64,000 nt of DNA. Source: Streptomyces sclerotialus (GTDB lineage Bacteria > Actinomycetota > Actinomycetes > Streptomycetales > Streptomycetaceae). The DNA lies in NCBI RefSeq assembly GCF_040907265.1, contig NZ_JBFOHP010000002.1, positions 6,324,001 through 6,388,000 on the forward strand. Reading direction: 5' to 3'. This document shows, piece by piece, positions 18,012-26,992 of this stretch (the first letter of the stretch is position 1; each line of letters opens with the position of its first letter). The notes below the pieces were generated by a model. The model had not been told where the DNA came from. It saw nothing but the letters and a program-made list of their open reading frames with translations, and searched no databases. A program made the translations under genes and the position numbers.

Positions 18012-20549
18012 TCAGCCGTGGCTCCTGATCCGCATGAAGGTGACGGAGTGGGCCGGGAAGGTGTGCGTGAACTGCGGGGCGACGCCGCGCAGGGTCGAGT
18101 GGCGGGGCGCGATCGGCCGGTCCTCCGCGGTGTTCTCGGCGGCCGGGTCGCCCTGGAGCGTGGTCAGGCGGGCGGTCGGCGCCACCTTCCGCTTGCCGAG
18201 GTCGATGCGCGTACGGGCGGCCGAGTCCTGCGCGTTGACGACCTTGACGATCAGCTCGCCGGTCTTCCTGTCCTCGGTCACGACCTGGCGGAACGGCTCG
18301 GCCTCGGCGTCGTCGGTGAACCCGCCCCACTTCCTGCCGTCGAGGTACAGCGTCACCTGCCGCCCGCGGACCTGCACCTTCAGGTCGTACGTCCGGCCGG
18401 TCTCGATCTTCGTGCCGTCCTCGGTCCCGGCCATCGTCTGCTTGGCGCCGTCGGTGGTCTTCTCCACGGCGGAGCGGGTGTTGCCCCAGCCGCCGAGGTT
18501 CCACCAGTAGTGATTGCCGGTGTCCTGGACGCCGAAGGCGACCAGGAAGCCTTCCTTGCCGGACCGCTTGGTGGCCTTCACGTGCAGGTCGTAGTCGCGC
18601 CAGCCGGGGTCACCCGCGGTGACGAGGGTGTTCTCGGCCGCGGCGTCGGACTGGACGTACGCGCCGTCCTCGGCCTTCCACGAGCCGCGTCCGGCCGCCT
18701 CGGTCCACTTGCCGGCACCGCCCGAGAAGTCGTCCTCGAACAGCGTCCTGCCGTCCGCGCCGGTGACCTTCACGTCGTCGTACGCGGCGGTGGTGGCCCA
18801 GGTGGACAGGCCGACGGCGCCGGTGATCGGCGCGGTGGTGGCCGGGGTGCCGGAGGCGGTGCTCGGGACGACCCGGTCGCCGGTGTTGTTCATGAACAGC
18901 TTCTGGACCTCGTAGCTCGTCGAGCCCCAGGACTTCCGGCCGTCGAACCAGATCATGTCGGGGCGCCACTGCACGGAGTCGGTACGCGCGAGCAGCGGGG
19001 CGTACGAGGCGAGCTTCACGACGTCGGCGTTGCGTTCCAGGCCCGTCATGAACGCGGCTTCGGACAGCGCGTTGCGGAAGCGGTTGTCCTGGGAGGCGTA
19101 CTCGCCGAGGAAGACCTTGGGCCCGTTGCGGTCGTAGGAGTCGTACCGCTCGTTGTTCTCCAGGAACCACTGCGGGCTGTTGTAGTAGTGCTCGTCGACC
19201 ATGTCGACCTTGCCCTCGCGGTTGAGCTGCCAGGCGCGGTCGAAGGTGGTGCCGCTGTCGTCGGGGCCCGAGTTGCTGATGACGGTGATGTCGGGGTACT
19301 TCGCCTCGATGGCGGCGCGGAACTCCTTGAAGCGCGCGAAGAACTCGTCGGGGAGGTTCTCCTCGTTGCCGACCGCCAGGTGGGTGAGGCCGAAGGGCTT
19401 CGGGTGGCCCATCTCGGCGCGCTTCTTGCCCCACTCGGAGGTCACCGGGCCGTTGGCGAACTCGATCAGGTCCAGGGTGTCCTGGACGTGCCGCTTCAGC
19501 AGCGCCGGGTCGTCGGTGGCCTTGTTCTGGCCGCAGCCGGTGACCAGGGCCGGGACGACCGGCAGCGGCATCGCGCCGATGTCCTCGGCGAACTGGAAGT
19601 ACTCGTAGTAGCCGAGGCCGTAGGACTGGTTGTAGCCCCAGAAGTTGGCGTTGGTGGCGCGCTGCTCGACGGGTCCGATGGTGTCCTTCCACTGGTACGA
19701 GCGCTTGCGCTGGTAGCCGGACGCCTCGTCGTACCCCTCGTGGCTGCCGGTGTTGACCAGGCAGCCGCCGGGGAACCGCACGAAGCCCGGGTCGAGCGCG
19801 GCGATCTTCTCGGCGAGGTCCTTGCGCAGCCCGTTCGGGCGGTGCTTGTAGGTGTCGCGGGGGAAGAGGGAGATCATGTCGAGTGCGACGGGGGCGCCGG
19901 ACGCGACGGTGAGCCGGCCGGCGGCGGAGGTGCGGGTGGCGGTGAAGGACGCCGTGTACTTGGTCCAGCCGCCGCGCGCGGTGACGCGGCGGGCGGCGGC
20001 GAGCTCGCCCGAGGAGTCCCGCAGGGTGAGAGTGAGCGGCGCGCCCGCCGCCCCGCCGGCGCGGGCCCAGACCGAGAAGTCGTACCGCTCGCCCTTGCGT
20101 ACCGCGATGCCGGTGCCGTAGCCGGTGTTGGTGACGGAGGAACCGGCGCCCAGGGAGAGGTAGTTGCGGTTGCGCGCGTTCAGCCGGCCGTCGTCGTTCA
20201 CGACCTTCGCCGACCCGGTCGTCTCCCACGACGTCAGCGGTGTGTACGCGGCGTTGTCGGCCCGGTCGTACTCGAAGGAGCGGTTCTGGACCTGCTCGGC
20301 GTACAGGCCGCCGTCCGCGGCGCGGTTGATGTCCTCGAAGAAGACGCCGTACATGGTGTCGTCGAGGGCGGGGCCCGTGCCGCCGTCCGTGACGTCCAGG
20401 GTGTAGTCGGTGACGTCCGCCGCCGCCGGGGGAGCGGCGAGGGCGGGCACCGCGAGCGCGGCGACCAGCGTCCCGGTGAGGAGGGTGAGCCGCGCGCGTC
20501 TTCGCGGCCGGCGCCGGGGGGTGGCGGATGCGGGTGCCGTGGTGGGCAT
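18012..20549 (-). CDS. Secreted GH51 alpha-L-arabinofuranosidase with extra carbohydrate-binding-like domains
   Basis: 845 residues. Basic N-terminus and hydrophobic core (RARLTLLTGTLVAALAVPALA) give a Sec signal. A CBM4/9-like beta sandwich (about 100-230) is inserted after the first GH51 segment YGVFFEDINRAADGGLYAE. The catalytic barrel carries acid/base Glu396 (LAVGNEEN) and nucleophile Glu483 (VFLGEYAS). A LamG/concanavalin-like domain (about 590-745, from FEDDFSGGAGKW to LYLDGRKWGGF) is inserted before the final GH51 strands ending THTFPAHSVTFMRI. It releases terminal arabinose from arabinoxylan or arabinan extracellularly. First gene of the GH51-GH43 pair. Confidence 0.93.
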   Translation of the reverse strand: MPTTAPASATPRRRPRRRARLTLLTGTLVAALAVPALAAPPAAADVTDYTLDVTDGGTGPALDDTMYGVFFEDINRAADGGLYAEQVQNRSFEYDRADNAAYTPLTSWETTGSAKVVNDDGRLNARNRNYLSLGAGSSVTNTGYGTGIAVRKGERYDFSVWARAGGAAGAPLTLTLRDSSGELAAARRVTARGGWTKYTASFTATRTSAAGRLTVASGAPVALDMISLFPRDTYKHRPNGLRKDLAEKIAALDPGFVRFPGGCLVNTGSHEGYDEASGYQRKRSYQWKDTIGPVEQRATNANFWGYNQSYGLGYYEYFQFAEDIGAMPLPVVPALVTGCGQNKATDDPALLKRHVQDTLDLIEFANGPVTSEWGKKRAEMGHPKPFGLTHLAVGNEENLPDEFFARFKEFRAAIEAKYPDITVISNSGPDDSGTTFDRAWQLNREGKVDMVDEHYYNSPQWFLENNERYDSYDRNGPKVFLGEYASQDNRFRNALSEAAFMTGLERNADVVKLASYAPLLARTDSVQWRPDMIWFDGRKSWGSTSYEVQKLFMNNTGDRVVPSTASGTPATTAPITGAVGLSTWATTAAYDDVKVTGADGRTLFEDDFSGGAGKWTEAAGRGSWKAEDGAYVQSDAAAENTLVTAGDPGWRDYDLHVKATKRSGKEGFLVAFGVQDTGNHYWWNLGGWGNTRSAVEKTTDGAKQTMAGTEDGTKIETGRTYDLKVQVRGRQVTLYLDGRKWGGFTDDAEAEPFRQVVTEDRKTGELIVKVVNAQDSAARTRIDLGKRKVAPTARLTTLQGDPAAENTAEDRPIAPRHSTLRGVAPQFTHTFPAHSVTFMRIRSHG

Positions 20550-20782
20550 GGTGCGCTCCTGACAGGCTGTTCGAAATACCGGACAGTGCTCGGGATATCG
20601 CCCGGTGAGGATGGCTGTCGCCCCGTCGTGCCGTCAACACCCCTGCGTATCCGGGAAATCCGTGCCCAGACCGTTGACACCGCTCGCGTCGTGGCATTAC
20701 CTATCTCGCAGCATTTCGAACGTGTGACGAAATCTCGAACGCGAAGCAGTCGGACACCGCGAGCCGCGAAGGGGCACCTCCC
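20550..20782. promoter_or_regulatory. Divergent promoter region with repeated ATTTCGAAC sites
   Basis: 233 bp between the GH51 gene and the enolase-superfamily gene. For the plus strand: TTGACA at 20674-20679, then TTACCT at 20697-20702 (17-bp spacing). Downstream, ATTTCG (20713-20718), 9 nt, CGAAAT (20728-20733) form an inverted repeat, and CTCGAAC follows at about 20734-20740. On the GH51 side GTTCGAAAT at 20569-20577 is the exact reverse complement of ATTTCGAAC at 20713-20721. These are good candidates for the operator of the nearby LacI-type regulator. Confidence 0.6.
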
Positions 20783-21943
20783 GTGCGCATCACCGGAATC
20801 ACCACTCACGTCGTCGGAACGCCCTGGCGCAACCTGACGTACGTCCAGGTCCACACCGACGAGGGGCTCACCGGAGTCGGCGAGACCCGCATGCTCGGCC
20901 ACACCGACGCGCTCCTCGGCTACCTCCGCGAGGCGGAGGCCAACCACATCGCGGGCTCCGACCCGTTCGCCGTGGAGGACCTGGTGCGCCGCATGAAGTA
21001 CGGCGACTACGGGCGGGCCGGCGAGATCGTGATGTCCGGCATCGCCTGCGTGGAGATGGCCTGCTGGGACATCAAGGGCAAGGCGCTGGGGGTGCCCGTC
21101 TGGCAGCTGCTGGGCGGCAAGGTCACCGACAGGGTCAAGGCGTACGCCAACGGCTGGTACACCACCGAGCGCACCCCGGAGGCGTACCACAAGGCCGCGC
21201 AGGCGGTCGTGGAGCGCGGCTACCAGGCCCTGAAGATCGACCCGTTCGGCACCGGCCACTTCGAGCTCGACCACGAACAGACCGTGTACGCGGTCTCCCT
21301 GATCGAGGCGGTACGCGACGCGATCGGGCCCGAGCGCGAGCTGATGCTGGAGATGCACGGCCGCTTCAGCCCGTCCACCGCGGTCCGGCTGGCCCACGAG
21401 ATGGCGCCGTTCAAGCCCGCCTGGCTGGAGGAGCCGGTACCGCCGGAGAACCTCAAGGCGCTGGAGAAGGTCGCCGCGAAGGTGGACATGCCGGTCGCCA
21501 CCGGTGAGCGCATCCACGACCGCATCGAGTTCCGCGAGCTCTTCGAGTCGCAGGCCGCCGACATCATCCAGCCCGACGTCGGCCACCTCGGCGGCATCCT
21601 GGAGACCCGCAAGCTCGCCGCCACCGCCGAGACCCACTACATGCTGGTCGCGCCGCACAACGTCGGCGGCTCGGTGCTCACCGCCGCCTCCCTCCAGGTC
21701 GCCGGCTGCACCCCCAATTTCAAGATCCTGGAGCACTTCAACGACTTCGCCGACGCGGAGATCAAGAAGGTGGTCAAGGGCGCCCCGCAGGTCGTCGACG
21801 GCTACTTCGAACTGTCCGACGCACCGGGCCTCGGCGTCGAGCTGGACACCGAGGCCGCCGCCGAGTTCCCCCAGCAGCAGGCCCGGTTCGACCTCTGGGC
21901 CGAGGGCTGGGAGAAGCGCGACCCCGCCAGGGCCGGCCGGTGA
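20783..21943 (+). CDS. Mandelate racemase/muconate lactonizing enzyme family (sugar-acid dehydratase-like)
   Basis: 386-residue enolase-superfamily enzyme. The N-terminal capping domain is followed by the modified TIM barrel with ALKIDPFG (K-x-D on strand 2), LEMHGRFSP (metal ligand Glu plus His, as in D-galactonate dehydratase-like enzymes), WLEEPVPPEN, ATGERIHDR, QPDVGHLGG and APHNVGGSV. This favours a dehydratase or cycloisomerase of an aldonic acid such as galactonate or an anhydro-sugar acid; exact substrate unknown. GTG at 20783 with AAGGGG upstream. It overlaps the dehydrogenase gene by 4 nt (GTGA), so the two probably act in sequence on one sugar. Confidence 0.85.
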   Translation: MRITGITTHVVGTPWRNLTYVQVHTDEGLTGVGETRMLGHTDALLGYLREAEANHIAGSDPFAVEDLVRRMKYGDYGRAGEIVMSGIACVEMACWDIKGKALGVPVWQLLGGKVTDRVKAYANGWYTTERTPEAYHKAAQAVVERGYQALKIDPFGTGHFELDHEQTVYAVSLIEAVRDAIGPERELMLEMHGRFSPSTAVRLAHEMAPFKPAWLEEPVPPENLKALEKVAAKVDMPVATGERIHDRIEFRELFESQAADIIQPDVGHLGGILETRKLAATAETHYMLVAPHNVGGSVLTAASLQVAGCTPNFKILEHFNDFADAEIKKVVKGAPQVVDGYFELSDAPGLGVELDTEAAAEFPQQQARFDLWAEGWEKRDPARAGR

Positions 21944-22941
21944 CCGGCCGCGCGCTCGTCCTGGACGGGCCCGGCGCGTACCGCCTCACCGACGCGGCCC
22001 CGGCCGAGCCCGGCCCGGGCGAGGCGCGCGTCAGGGTGCACGCGTCCGGTGTCTGCGGCAGCGACCGCGAGCTGTGGCAGGGGAACCGGCCTGCCGGGTA
22101 CGTGCGGTACCCGGTGGTTCCCGGGCACGAGTGGTCCGGCACCGTCGAGGCGGTCGGCGCGGGCGTACCGGAGGCACTGCTCGGCCGGAAGACCGTCGGC
22201 GAGGGCTTCCGCAACTGCCAGGTGTGCGCCCGCTGCCACGCGGGCGAGACCACGCTGTGCACGGCCGGGTACGAGGAGACCGGGTTCACGCAGCCGGGCG
22301 CGATGGCGGACACGCTGGTGCTGCCCGCCCGGCTGCTGCACCCGCTCGCGGACGGCGCCGACCTCACGGCCGCCGCGCTGCTGGAGCCCGCCGCCTGTGT
22401 CGCGGCCGCCGCGCTGAAGGCGGAGGCCCGGCCCGGCGACCGGGTGGCGGTGGTCGGCACGGGCACGCTCGGCATGATCGCCGTACAGTTCCTCGCCGCC
22501 GCCTCGCCCGCCGAGCTGCTGGCCGTCGGCACCGGCCGGGAGCGGGAGAAGCTCGCGCTCGACTTCGGGGCGACGTCCTTCCGTACGGCGGACGAGGCGC
22601 TGCCGGACGACTTCGACGTGGTGATCGAGGCCGCCGGGTCGGCCGAAGCGGCCTGCGCGGCGCTCGGGCTGCTGCGGCGTGGCGGCCGGCTGGTCCTCAC
22701 CGGCCTCCCGGCCCCGGGCGCCACCGGCCTGGACCCCACGGAACTGGTGGTCCGCCAGGCCGAGGTGCGGACCGTCTTCGGCGCCCCGCCCGCCGCCTGG
22801 GCCCACGCCGTACGCGCCTTCGACGCCGGGCTGCTGGACCTGCTGCCGCTGGTCACCCACCGCATGCCGCTGGACGGCTTCGCCGAGGCGATGGAGATCG
22901 CCGGCGGGCCGGGCGCGGGGAAGGTCCTGCTGCACCCGTGA
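21940..22941 (+). CDS. Zinc-dependent alcohol/sugar dehydrogenase (MDR family)
   Basis: 333 residues of the medium-chain dehydrogenase family. Catalytic zinc site in SGVCGSDREL and VPGHEWSG; structural zinc-like cysteines in CQVCARCHAGETTLC; Rossmann motif VAVVGTGTLGMIAVQ. Probably oxidises a polyol or aldose with NAD(P). GTG at 21940 overlaps the upstream stop. Context with an enolase-type dehydratase, a monosaccharide importer and an epimerase suggests sugar to lactone or keto-sugar oxidation. The substrate is not determinable from sequence. Confidence 0.88.
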   Translation: MTGRALVLDGPGAYRLTDAAPAEPGPGEARVRVHASGVCGSDRELWQGNRPAGYVRYPVVPGHEWSGTVEAVGAGVPEALLGRKTVGEGFRNCQVCARCHAGETTLCTAGYEETGFTQPGAMADTLVLPARLLHPLADGADLTAAALLEPAACVAAAALKAEARPGDRVAVVGTGTLGMIAVQFLAAASPAELLAVGTGREREKLALDFGATSFRTADEALPDDFDVVIEAAGSAEAACAALGLLRRGGRLVLTGLPAPGATGLDPTELVVRQAEVRTVFGAPPAAWAHAVRAFDAGLLDLLPLVTHRMPLDGFAEAMEIAGGPGAGKVLLHP

Positions 22942-22962
22942 GCCCGGCCCTCCCGCCGCTCC

Positions 22963-22982
22963 GCCCGGCCCCGCGGCCGGGC
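22963..22982 (+). terminator. Hairpin between dehydrogenase and importer genes
   Basis: GCCCGGCC-ccgc-GGCCGGGC: 8-bp perfect stem with a 4-nt loop in the 83-bp gap. It may partially terminate or stabilise the upstream message, setting different expression for the importer genes. Confidence 0.5.
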
Positions 22983-23024
22983 ACCTGATGCTTCGCCCCA
23001 GCCCTACCTCGAAGGGAACCACCC

Positions 23025-24128
23025 ATGCCCACCCGCAGACGAGCCGCCGCTCTGGCCGCCGTCCTCCTCATCGGCTCGCTCACCGCCTGCGGACAGGAGG
23101 CCCGCGGCGGCAGCCGCTACAAGCCCGAGACGGGCAAGGGCGGCACGATCGGCCTGGCGATGCCCACCAAGTCCTCCGAGCGGTGGATCGCCGACGGCAA
23201 GAACATGGCGGAGCAGTTCCGCAAGGCCGGGTACAAGACCGACCTCCAGTACGGTGACGACAAGGTCGAGAACCAGGTCGCCCAGATCGAGAACATGATC
23301 GCCAAGGGGCACCGGCTGCTGGTGATCGCGGCGATCAACGGCTCCGCGCTCACCGACGTCCTCCAGCGCGCGCACGACGCGGGCATCCCCGTGATCTCGT
23401 ACGACCGGCTCATCATGGGCACGCCGTACGTCGACTACTACGCGTCCTTCGACAACGAGAAGGTCGGCCGCCTCCAAGGGCAGTACATCCTCGACCGGTT
23501 GAAGCTGAAGAAACCCGACAAGGGCGCGAGCGAGCACTACAACGTCGAACTGTTCGCCGGTTCGCCGAACGACAACAACACGAAGTACTTCTGGGGCGGG
23601 GCCATGAAGGTCCTCAAGCCCTTCTTCGACTCCGGACAGCTCGTCGTGCGCAGCAAGCAGACGCAGATGAACCAGGCGACCACACAGGACTGGAACGGCG
23701 GCATCGCGCAGAAGCGCATGGACGACCTCATCAGCAAGAGCTACGGCGAGGAGAAGGTCGACGCCGTGCTGTCCCCGTACGACGGCATGTCGCTCGGCAT
23801 CATCTCCGCGCTGAAGAGCGCCGGTTACAGCGGCAAGGACCTGCCGGTCGTCACCGGGCAGGACGCCGAGCTGGCCTCGGTGAAGTCCATCGCCCGGGGC
23901 GAGCAGACCCAGACGGTCTTCAAGGACACCCGCAAGCTCGCCAAGCAGGCCGTCCAGATGGGCGACGCGGTGCTCACCGGCAAGAAGCCGGAGGTCAACA
24001 ACACCACCGACTACGACAACGGCAAGCGGGTCGTCCCGGCCTACCTGCTCGACCCCGTCTCCGTCGACAGGTCCAACACCCAGCTCCTCGTCGACGAGGG
24101 CTACTTCACCGCGGGACAGCTGAAGTGA
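23025..24128 (+). CDS. chvE: Sugar-binding lipoprotein of a ChvE-type monosaccharide ABC transporter
   Basis: 367 residues. Lipoprotein signal [19 protein letters not shown] with lipobox LTAC. Periplasmic-binding type I fold: [47 protein letters not shown] and [19 protein letters not shown]. Close to ChvE/multiple monosaccharide binding proteins (arabinose, galactose, xylose, glucose). The symbol follows the family, the ligand is inferred. ATG at 23025 with GAAGGGAA upstream; overlaps the ATPase gene by 4 nt (GTGA). Confidence 0.9.
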   Translation: MPTRRRAAALAAVLLIGSLTACGQEARGGSRYKPETGKGGTIGLAMPTKSSERWIADGKNMAEQFRKAGYKTDLQYGDDKVENQVAQIENMIAKGHRLLVIAAINGSALTDVLQRAHDAGIPVISYDRLIMGTPYVDYYASFDNEKVGRLQGQYILDRLKLKKPDKGASEHYNVELFAGSPNDNNTKYFWGGAMKVLKPFFDSGQLVVRSKQTQMNQATTQDWNGGIAQKRMDDLISKSYGEEKVDAVLSPYDGMSLGIISALKSAGYSGKDLPVVTGQDAELASVKSIARGEQTQTVFKDTRKLAKQAVQMGDAVLTGKKPEVNNTTDYDNGKRVVPAYLLDPVSVDRSNTQLLVDEGYFTAGQLK

Positions 24129-25702
24129 CGGGCCGCGGCACCGTGCCGGAGCGTCCCGTACTGGAGATGCGCGGCATCACCAAGACCTTCCCCGGGGTGA
24201 CGGCCCTCTCCGAGGTGAACCTGACCGTGCGGGCCGGCGAGATCCACGCGATCTGCGGCGAGAACGGCGCGGGCAAGTCCACGCTGATGAAGGTCCTCAG
24301 CGGGGTGCATCCGCACGGCAGTTACGAGGGCGAGATCCGCTTCGCGGGCGAGCCGGTGGCCTTCAAGGACATCAACGCCAGCGAACGGCGCGGCATCGTC
24401 ATCATCCACCAGGAGCTGGCGCTCGTCCCCTTCCTCTCGATCGCGGAGAACATCTACCTCGGCAACGAGCAGGGCCGGCGCGGCATCATCGACTGGCCCA
24501 CCACCCTCAGCGGCGCCGCCAAGCTGCTCAAGCGGGTCGGGCTGCGCGAGAACCCGCAGACTCCGGTCGCCGACATCGGCGTGGGCAAGCAGCAGCTCGT
24601 GGAGATCGCCAAGGCGCTGTCGAAGGAGGTACGGCTGCTCATCCTCGACGAGCCGACCGCGGCCCTCAACGACGAGGACAGCGCCACCCTGCTCAGCCTG
24701 ATCCGCGAGCTGCGGGACCAGGACATCGCCTGCATCATCATCTCCCACAAGCTGAACGAGATCCGGGAGATCGCCGACGCGGTGACGATCCTGCGCGACG
24801 GCCGCACCATCGAGACGCTGCCCGTCCGCGCGACCCCGGAGGCCGAGCCGGAGCTGTCCGAGGACCGCATCATCCGCGGCATGGTCGGCCGCGACCTCGA
24901 CCACCGCTTCCCCGACCGCACGGAGTACGCGGGCGAGGACGCCGGGCAGATCGCGCTGACCGTGCGGGACTGGACCGTACGGCACCCCGTCGACCGGGCC
25001 CGCAAGGTGGTCGACGGCGCGTCGCTGACCGTCCGGCGCGGCGAGATCGTCGGCATCGCGGGCCTGATGGGCGCAGGGCGTACCGAACTGGCGATGTCCG
25101 TCTTCGGCCGCTCGTACGGCATCCACGAGGGCGGCACCGTCCAGGTCGGCGGCCGCGAGGTGAACACCGCCACGGTGCCGGCCGCCATCGCCGCCGGGAT
25201 CGCGTACGTCACCGAGGACCGCAAGCAGTACGGCCTGAACCTGATCGACACCATCCACCGCAACGTCTCGCTGGCCTCGCTGCGCGGCATGACCCGCCGG
25301 GGCGCCGTCGACGAGCACCACGAGCGGTCCGTCGCCGAGCGCTACCGCACGTCGATGAACATCAAGGCGCCCACGGTCTTCGAGCAGGTGGGGCGGCTCT
25401 CCGGCGGCAACCAGCAGAAGGTCGTACTGAGCAAGTGGATCCACGCCGACCCCGAGGTGCTGATCCTCGACGAGCCGACCCGCGGCATCGACGTCGGCGC
25501 CAAATACGAGATCTACACCGTCATCGACCGGCTCGCCGCACAGGGCAAGGCGGTGCTCTTCATCTCCTCCGAACTGCCCGAACTGCTCGGCATGTGCGAC
25601 CGGATCTACACGATGGCCGAGGGCCGGCTGACCGGTGAGGTCGCTCGCGCCGATGCCACGCAGGAAGTCCTGATGCGCCAGATGACCATGAACAGAAGCT
25701 GA
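24125..25702 (+). CDS. mmsA: Monosaccharide ABC transporter ATP-binding protein (MmsA/GguA type)
   Basis: 525 residues with two ABC domains, as in XylG/RbsA/GguA. First domain: Walker [13 protein letters not shown], signature-like [15 protein letters not shown], Walker [12 protein letters not shown]. Second domain: degenerate Walker [14 protein letters not shown], signature [14 protein letters not shown], Walker [16 protein letters not shown] at 24125 overlaps the binding-protein stop. Powers uptake with the adjacent permease. Confidence 0.94.
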   Translation: MTGRGTVPERPVLEMRGITKTFPGVTALSEVNLTVRAGEIHAICGENGAGKSTLMKVLSGVHPHGSYEGEIRFAGEPVAFKDINASERRGIVIIHQELALVPFLSIAENIYLGNEQGRRGIIDWPTTLSGAAKLLKRVGLRENPQTPVADIGVGKQQLVEIAKALSKEVRLLILDEPTAALNDEDSATLLSLIRELRDQDIACIIISHKLNEIREIADAVTILRDGRTIETLPVRATPEAEPELSEDRIIRGMVGRDLDHRFPDRTEYAGEDAGQIALTVRDWTVRHPVDRARKVVDGASLTVRRGEIVGIAGLMGAGRTELAMSVFGRSYGIHEGGTVQVGGREVNTATVPAAIAAGIAYVTEDRKQYGLNLIDTIHRNVSLASLRGMTRRGAVDEHHERSVAERYRTSMNIKAPTVFEQVGRLSGGNQQKVVLSKWIHADPEVLILDEPTRGIDVGAKYEIYTVIDRLAAQGKAVLFISSELPELLGMCDRIYTMAEGRLTGEVARADATQEVLMRQMTMNRS

Positions 25703-25710
25703 GGCCCGCG

Positions 25711-26943
25711 ATGACGACCACGACCACTCCACCCAAGGACTCCGACGCCGCGGCGCCGTCCGCCGTCCGCTCGGCCGGCGCGCTGCTGGTGCGGAGCGTG
25801 CGGAACAACATGCGCCAGTACGGCATGCTCACCGCGCTGGCCTTCATCGTCGTGCTGTTCCAGATATGGACCGACGGCACGCTGCTGCTGCCGAACAACG
25901 TCTCCAACCTGATCCAGCAGAACAGCTACATCCTGATCCTGGCCATGGGCATGATGATCGTCATCATCGCGGGCCACATCGACCTGTCCGTCGGCTCACT
26001 GGTCGCCTTCGTCGGCGCCATGTCGGCGGTGATGATGGTGAAACAGGACGTGCCCTGGGTCCTGGCACTGGTGCTGTCACTCCTGATCGGCGCGGTCGCG
26101 GGTGCCTGGCAGGGCTTCTTCATCGCCTACGTCGGCATCCCGTCCTTCATCGTCACCCTGGCCGGCATGCTGCTCTTCCGCGGCCTGACCCAGATCGTGC
26201 TCGAGGGCCAGTCCATCGCCCCGTTCCCCGAGGGCTTCCAGAACCTCGCCAAGGGCTTCATCCCCGAGATGGGCCCGTACACCCAGTACCACAACCCCAC
26301 GCTGCTCCTCGGGCTCGCCGCCGTCGTCTTCCTGCTGCTGCGCGAGTGGCGGGACCGGCGCCGCCAGCTCGCCCTGGAGCTGGACGTGCTGCCCACCGGG
26401 CTGTGGGTCACCAAGTGCGTCGCGCTCACCGCGGCCGTCGTCGCCTTCACGCTGACCCTGGCCAGCTTCCACGGCGTACCGGTCGTGATGCTGGTGATGT
26501 GCGCGCTGCTGCTCGGCCTCGGGTACGTCATGCGCAACGCGGTCATCGGGCGCCATGTGTACGCGCTGGGCGGCAACAAGGCCGCCGCGAAGCTCTCCGG
26601 CGTCAAGGACAAGCGCGTCACCTTCCTGGTCTTCGTCAACATGGGCGTCCTGGCGGCGCTCGCGGGCTGCGTGTACGCGGCGCGGCTGAACGCGGGCACC
26701 ACGCAGGCCGGCCTGAACTTCGAACTGGAGGCGATCGCCGCGTCGTTCATCGGCGGCGCCTCGATGAGCGGCGGTGTCGGCACGGTGATGGGCGCCGTGA
26801 TCGGCGGCCTCGTCCTCGGCGTCCTCAACAACGGCATGTCGCTGGTCGGCATCGGCACCGACTACCAGCAGGTCATCAAGGGCCTGGTGCTGCTCGCCGC
26901 GGTCGGCTTCGACATCTACAACAAGCGCAAGGCCGGTTCCTGA
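25711..26943 (+). CDS. mmsB: Monosaccharide ABC transporter permease (MmsB/GguB type)
   Basis: 410-residue membrane protein with about ten hydrophobic segments. Conserved family stretch MGMMIVIIAGHIDLSVGSLVAF and, near the end, AIAASFIGGASMSGGVGTVMGA plus GVLNNGMSLVGIGTDYQQVIKG. ATG at 25711, 8 nt after the ATPase stop, with a weak GAGG. Its length exceeds RbsC-type permeases (about 320) and fits the GguB/MmsB subgroup, supporting a ChvE-MmsA-MmsB transporter. Confidence 0.93.
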   Translation: MTTTTTPPKDSDAAAPSAVRSAGALLVRSVRNNMRQYGMLTALAFIVVLFQIWTDGTLLLPNNVSNLIQQNSYILILAMGMMIVIIAGHIDLSVGSLVAFVGAMSAVMMVKQDVPWVLALVLSLLIGAVAGAWQGFFIAYVGIPSFIVTLAGMLLFRGLTQIVLEGQSIAPFPEGFQNLAKGFIPEMGPYTQYHNPTLLLGLAAVVFLLLREWRDRRRQLALELDVLPTGLWVTKCVALTAAVVAFTLTLASFHGVPVVMLVMCALLLGLGYVMRNAVIGRHVYALGGNKAAAKLSGVKDKRVTFLVFVNMGVLAALAGCVYAARLNAGTTQAGLNFELEAIAASFIGGASMSGGVGTVMGAVIGGLVLGVLNNGMSLVGIGTDYQQVIKGLVLLAAVGFDIYNKRKAGS

Positions 26944-26992
26944 CCACGCGGGGCCGCCCTGCCCCGCACCCGGACTTCCCTAGGAGACAGCC

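Noticed and set aside
15499..18504. 1001-codon minus-strand open frame
   Set aside because: Overlaps LacI regulator, GH43 and part of GH51 in the wrong frame; low-complexity translation.
17946..20837. 963-codon plus-strand open frame across GH51
   Set aside because: Antisense of a clearly real secreted GH51 gene; amino-acid composition typical of high-GC antisense ORFs.
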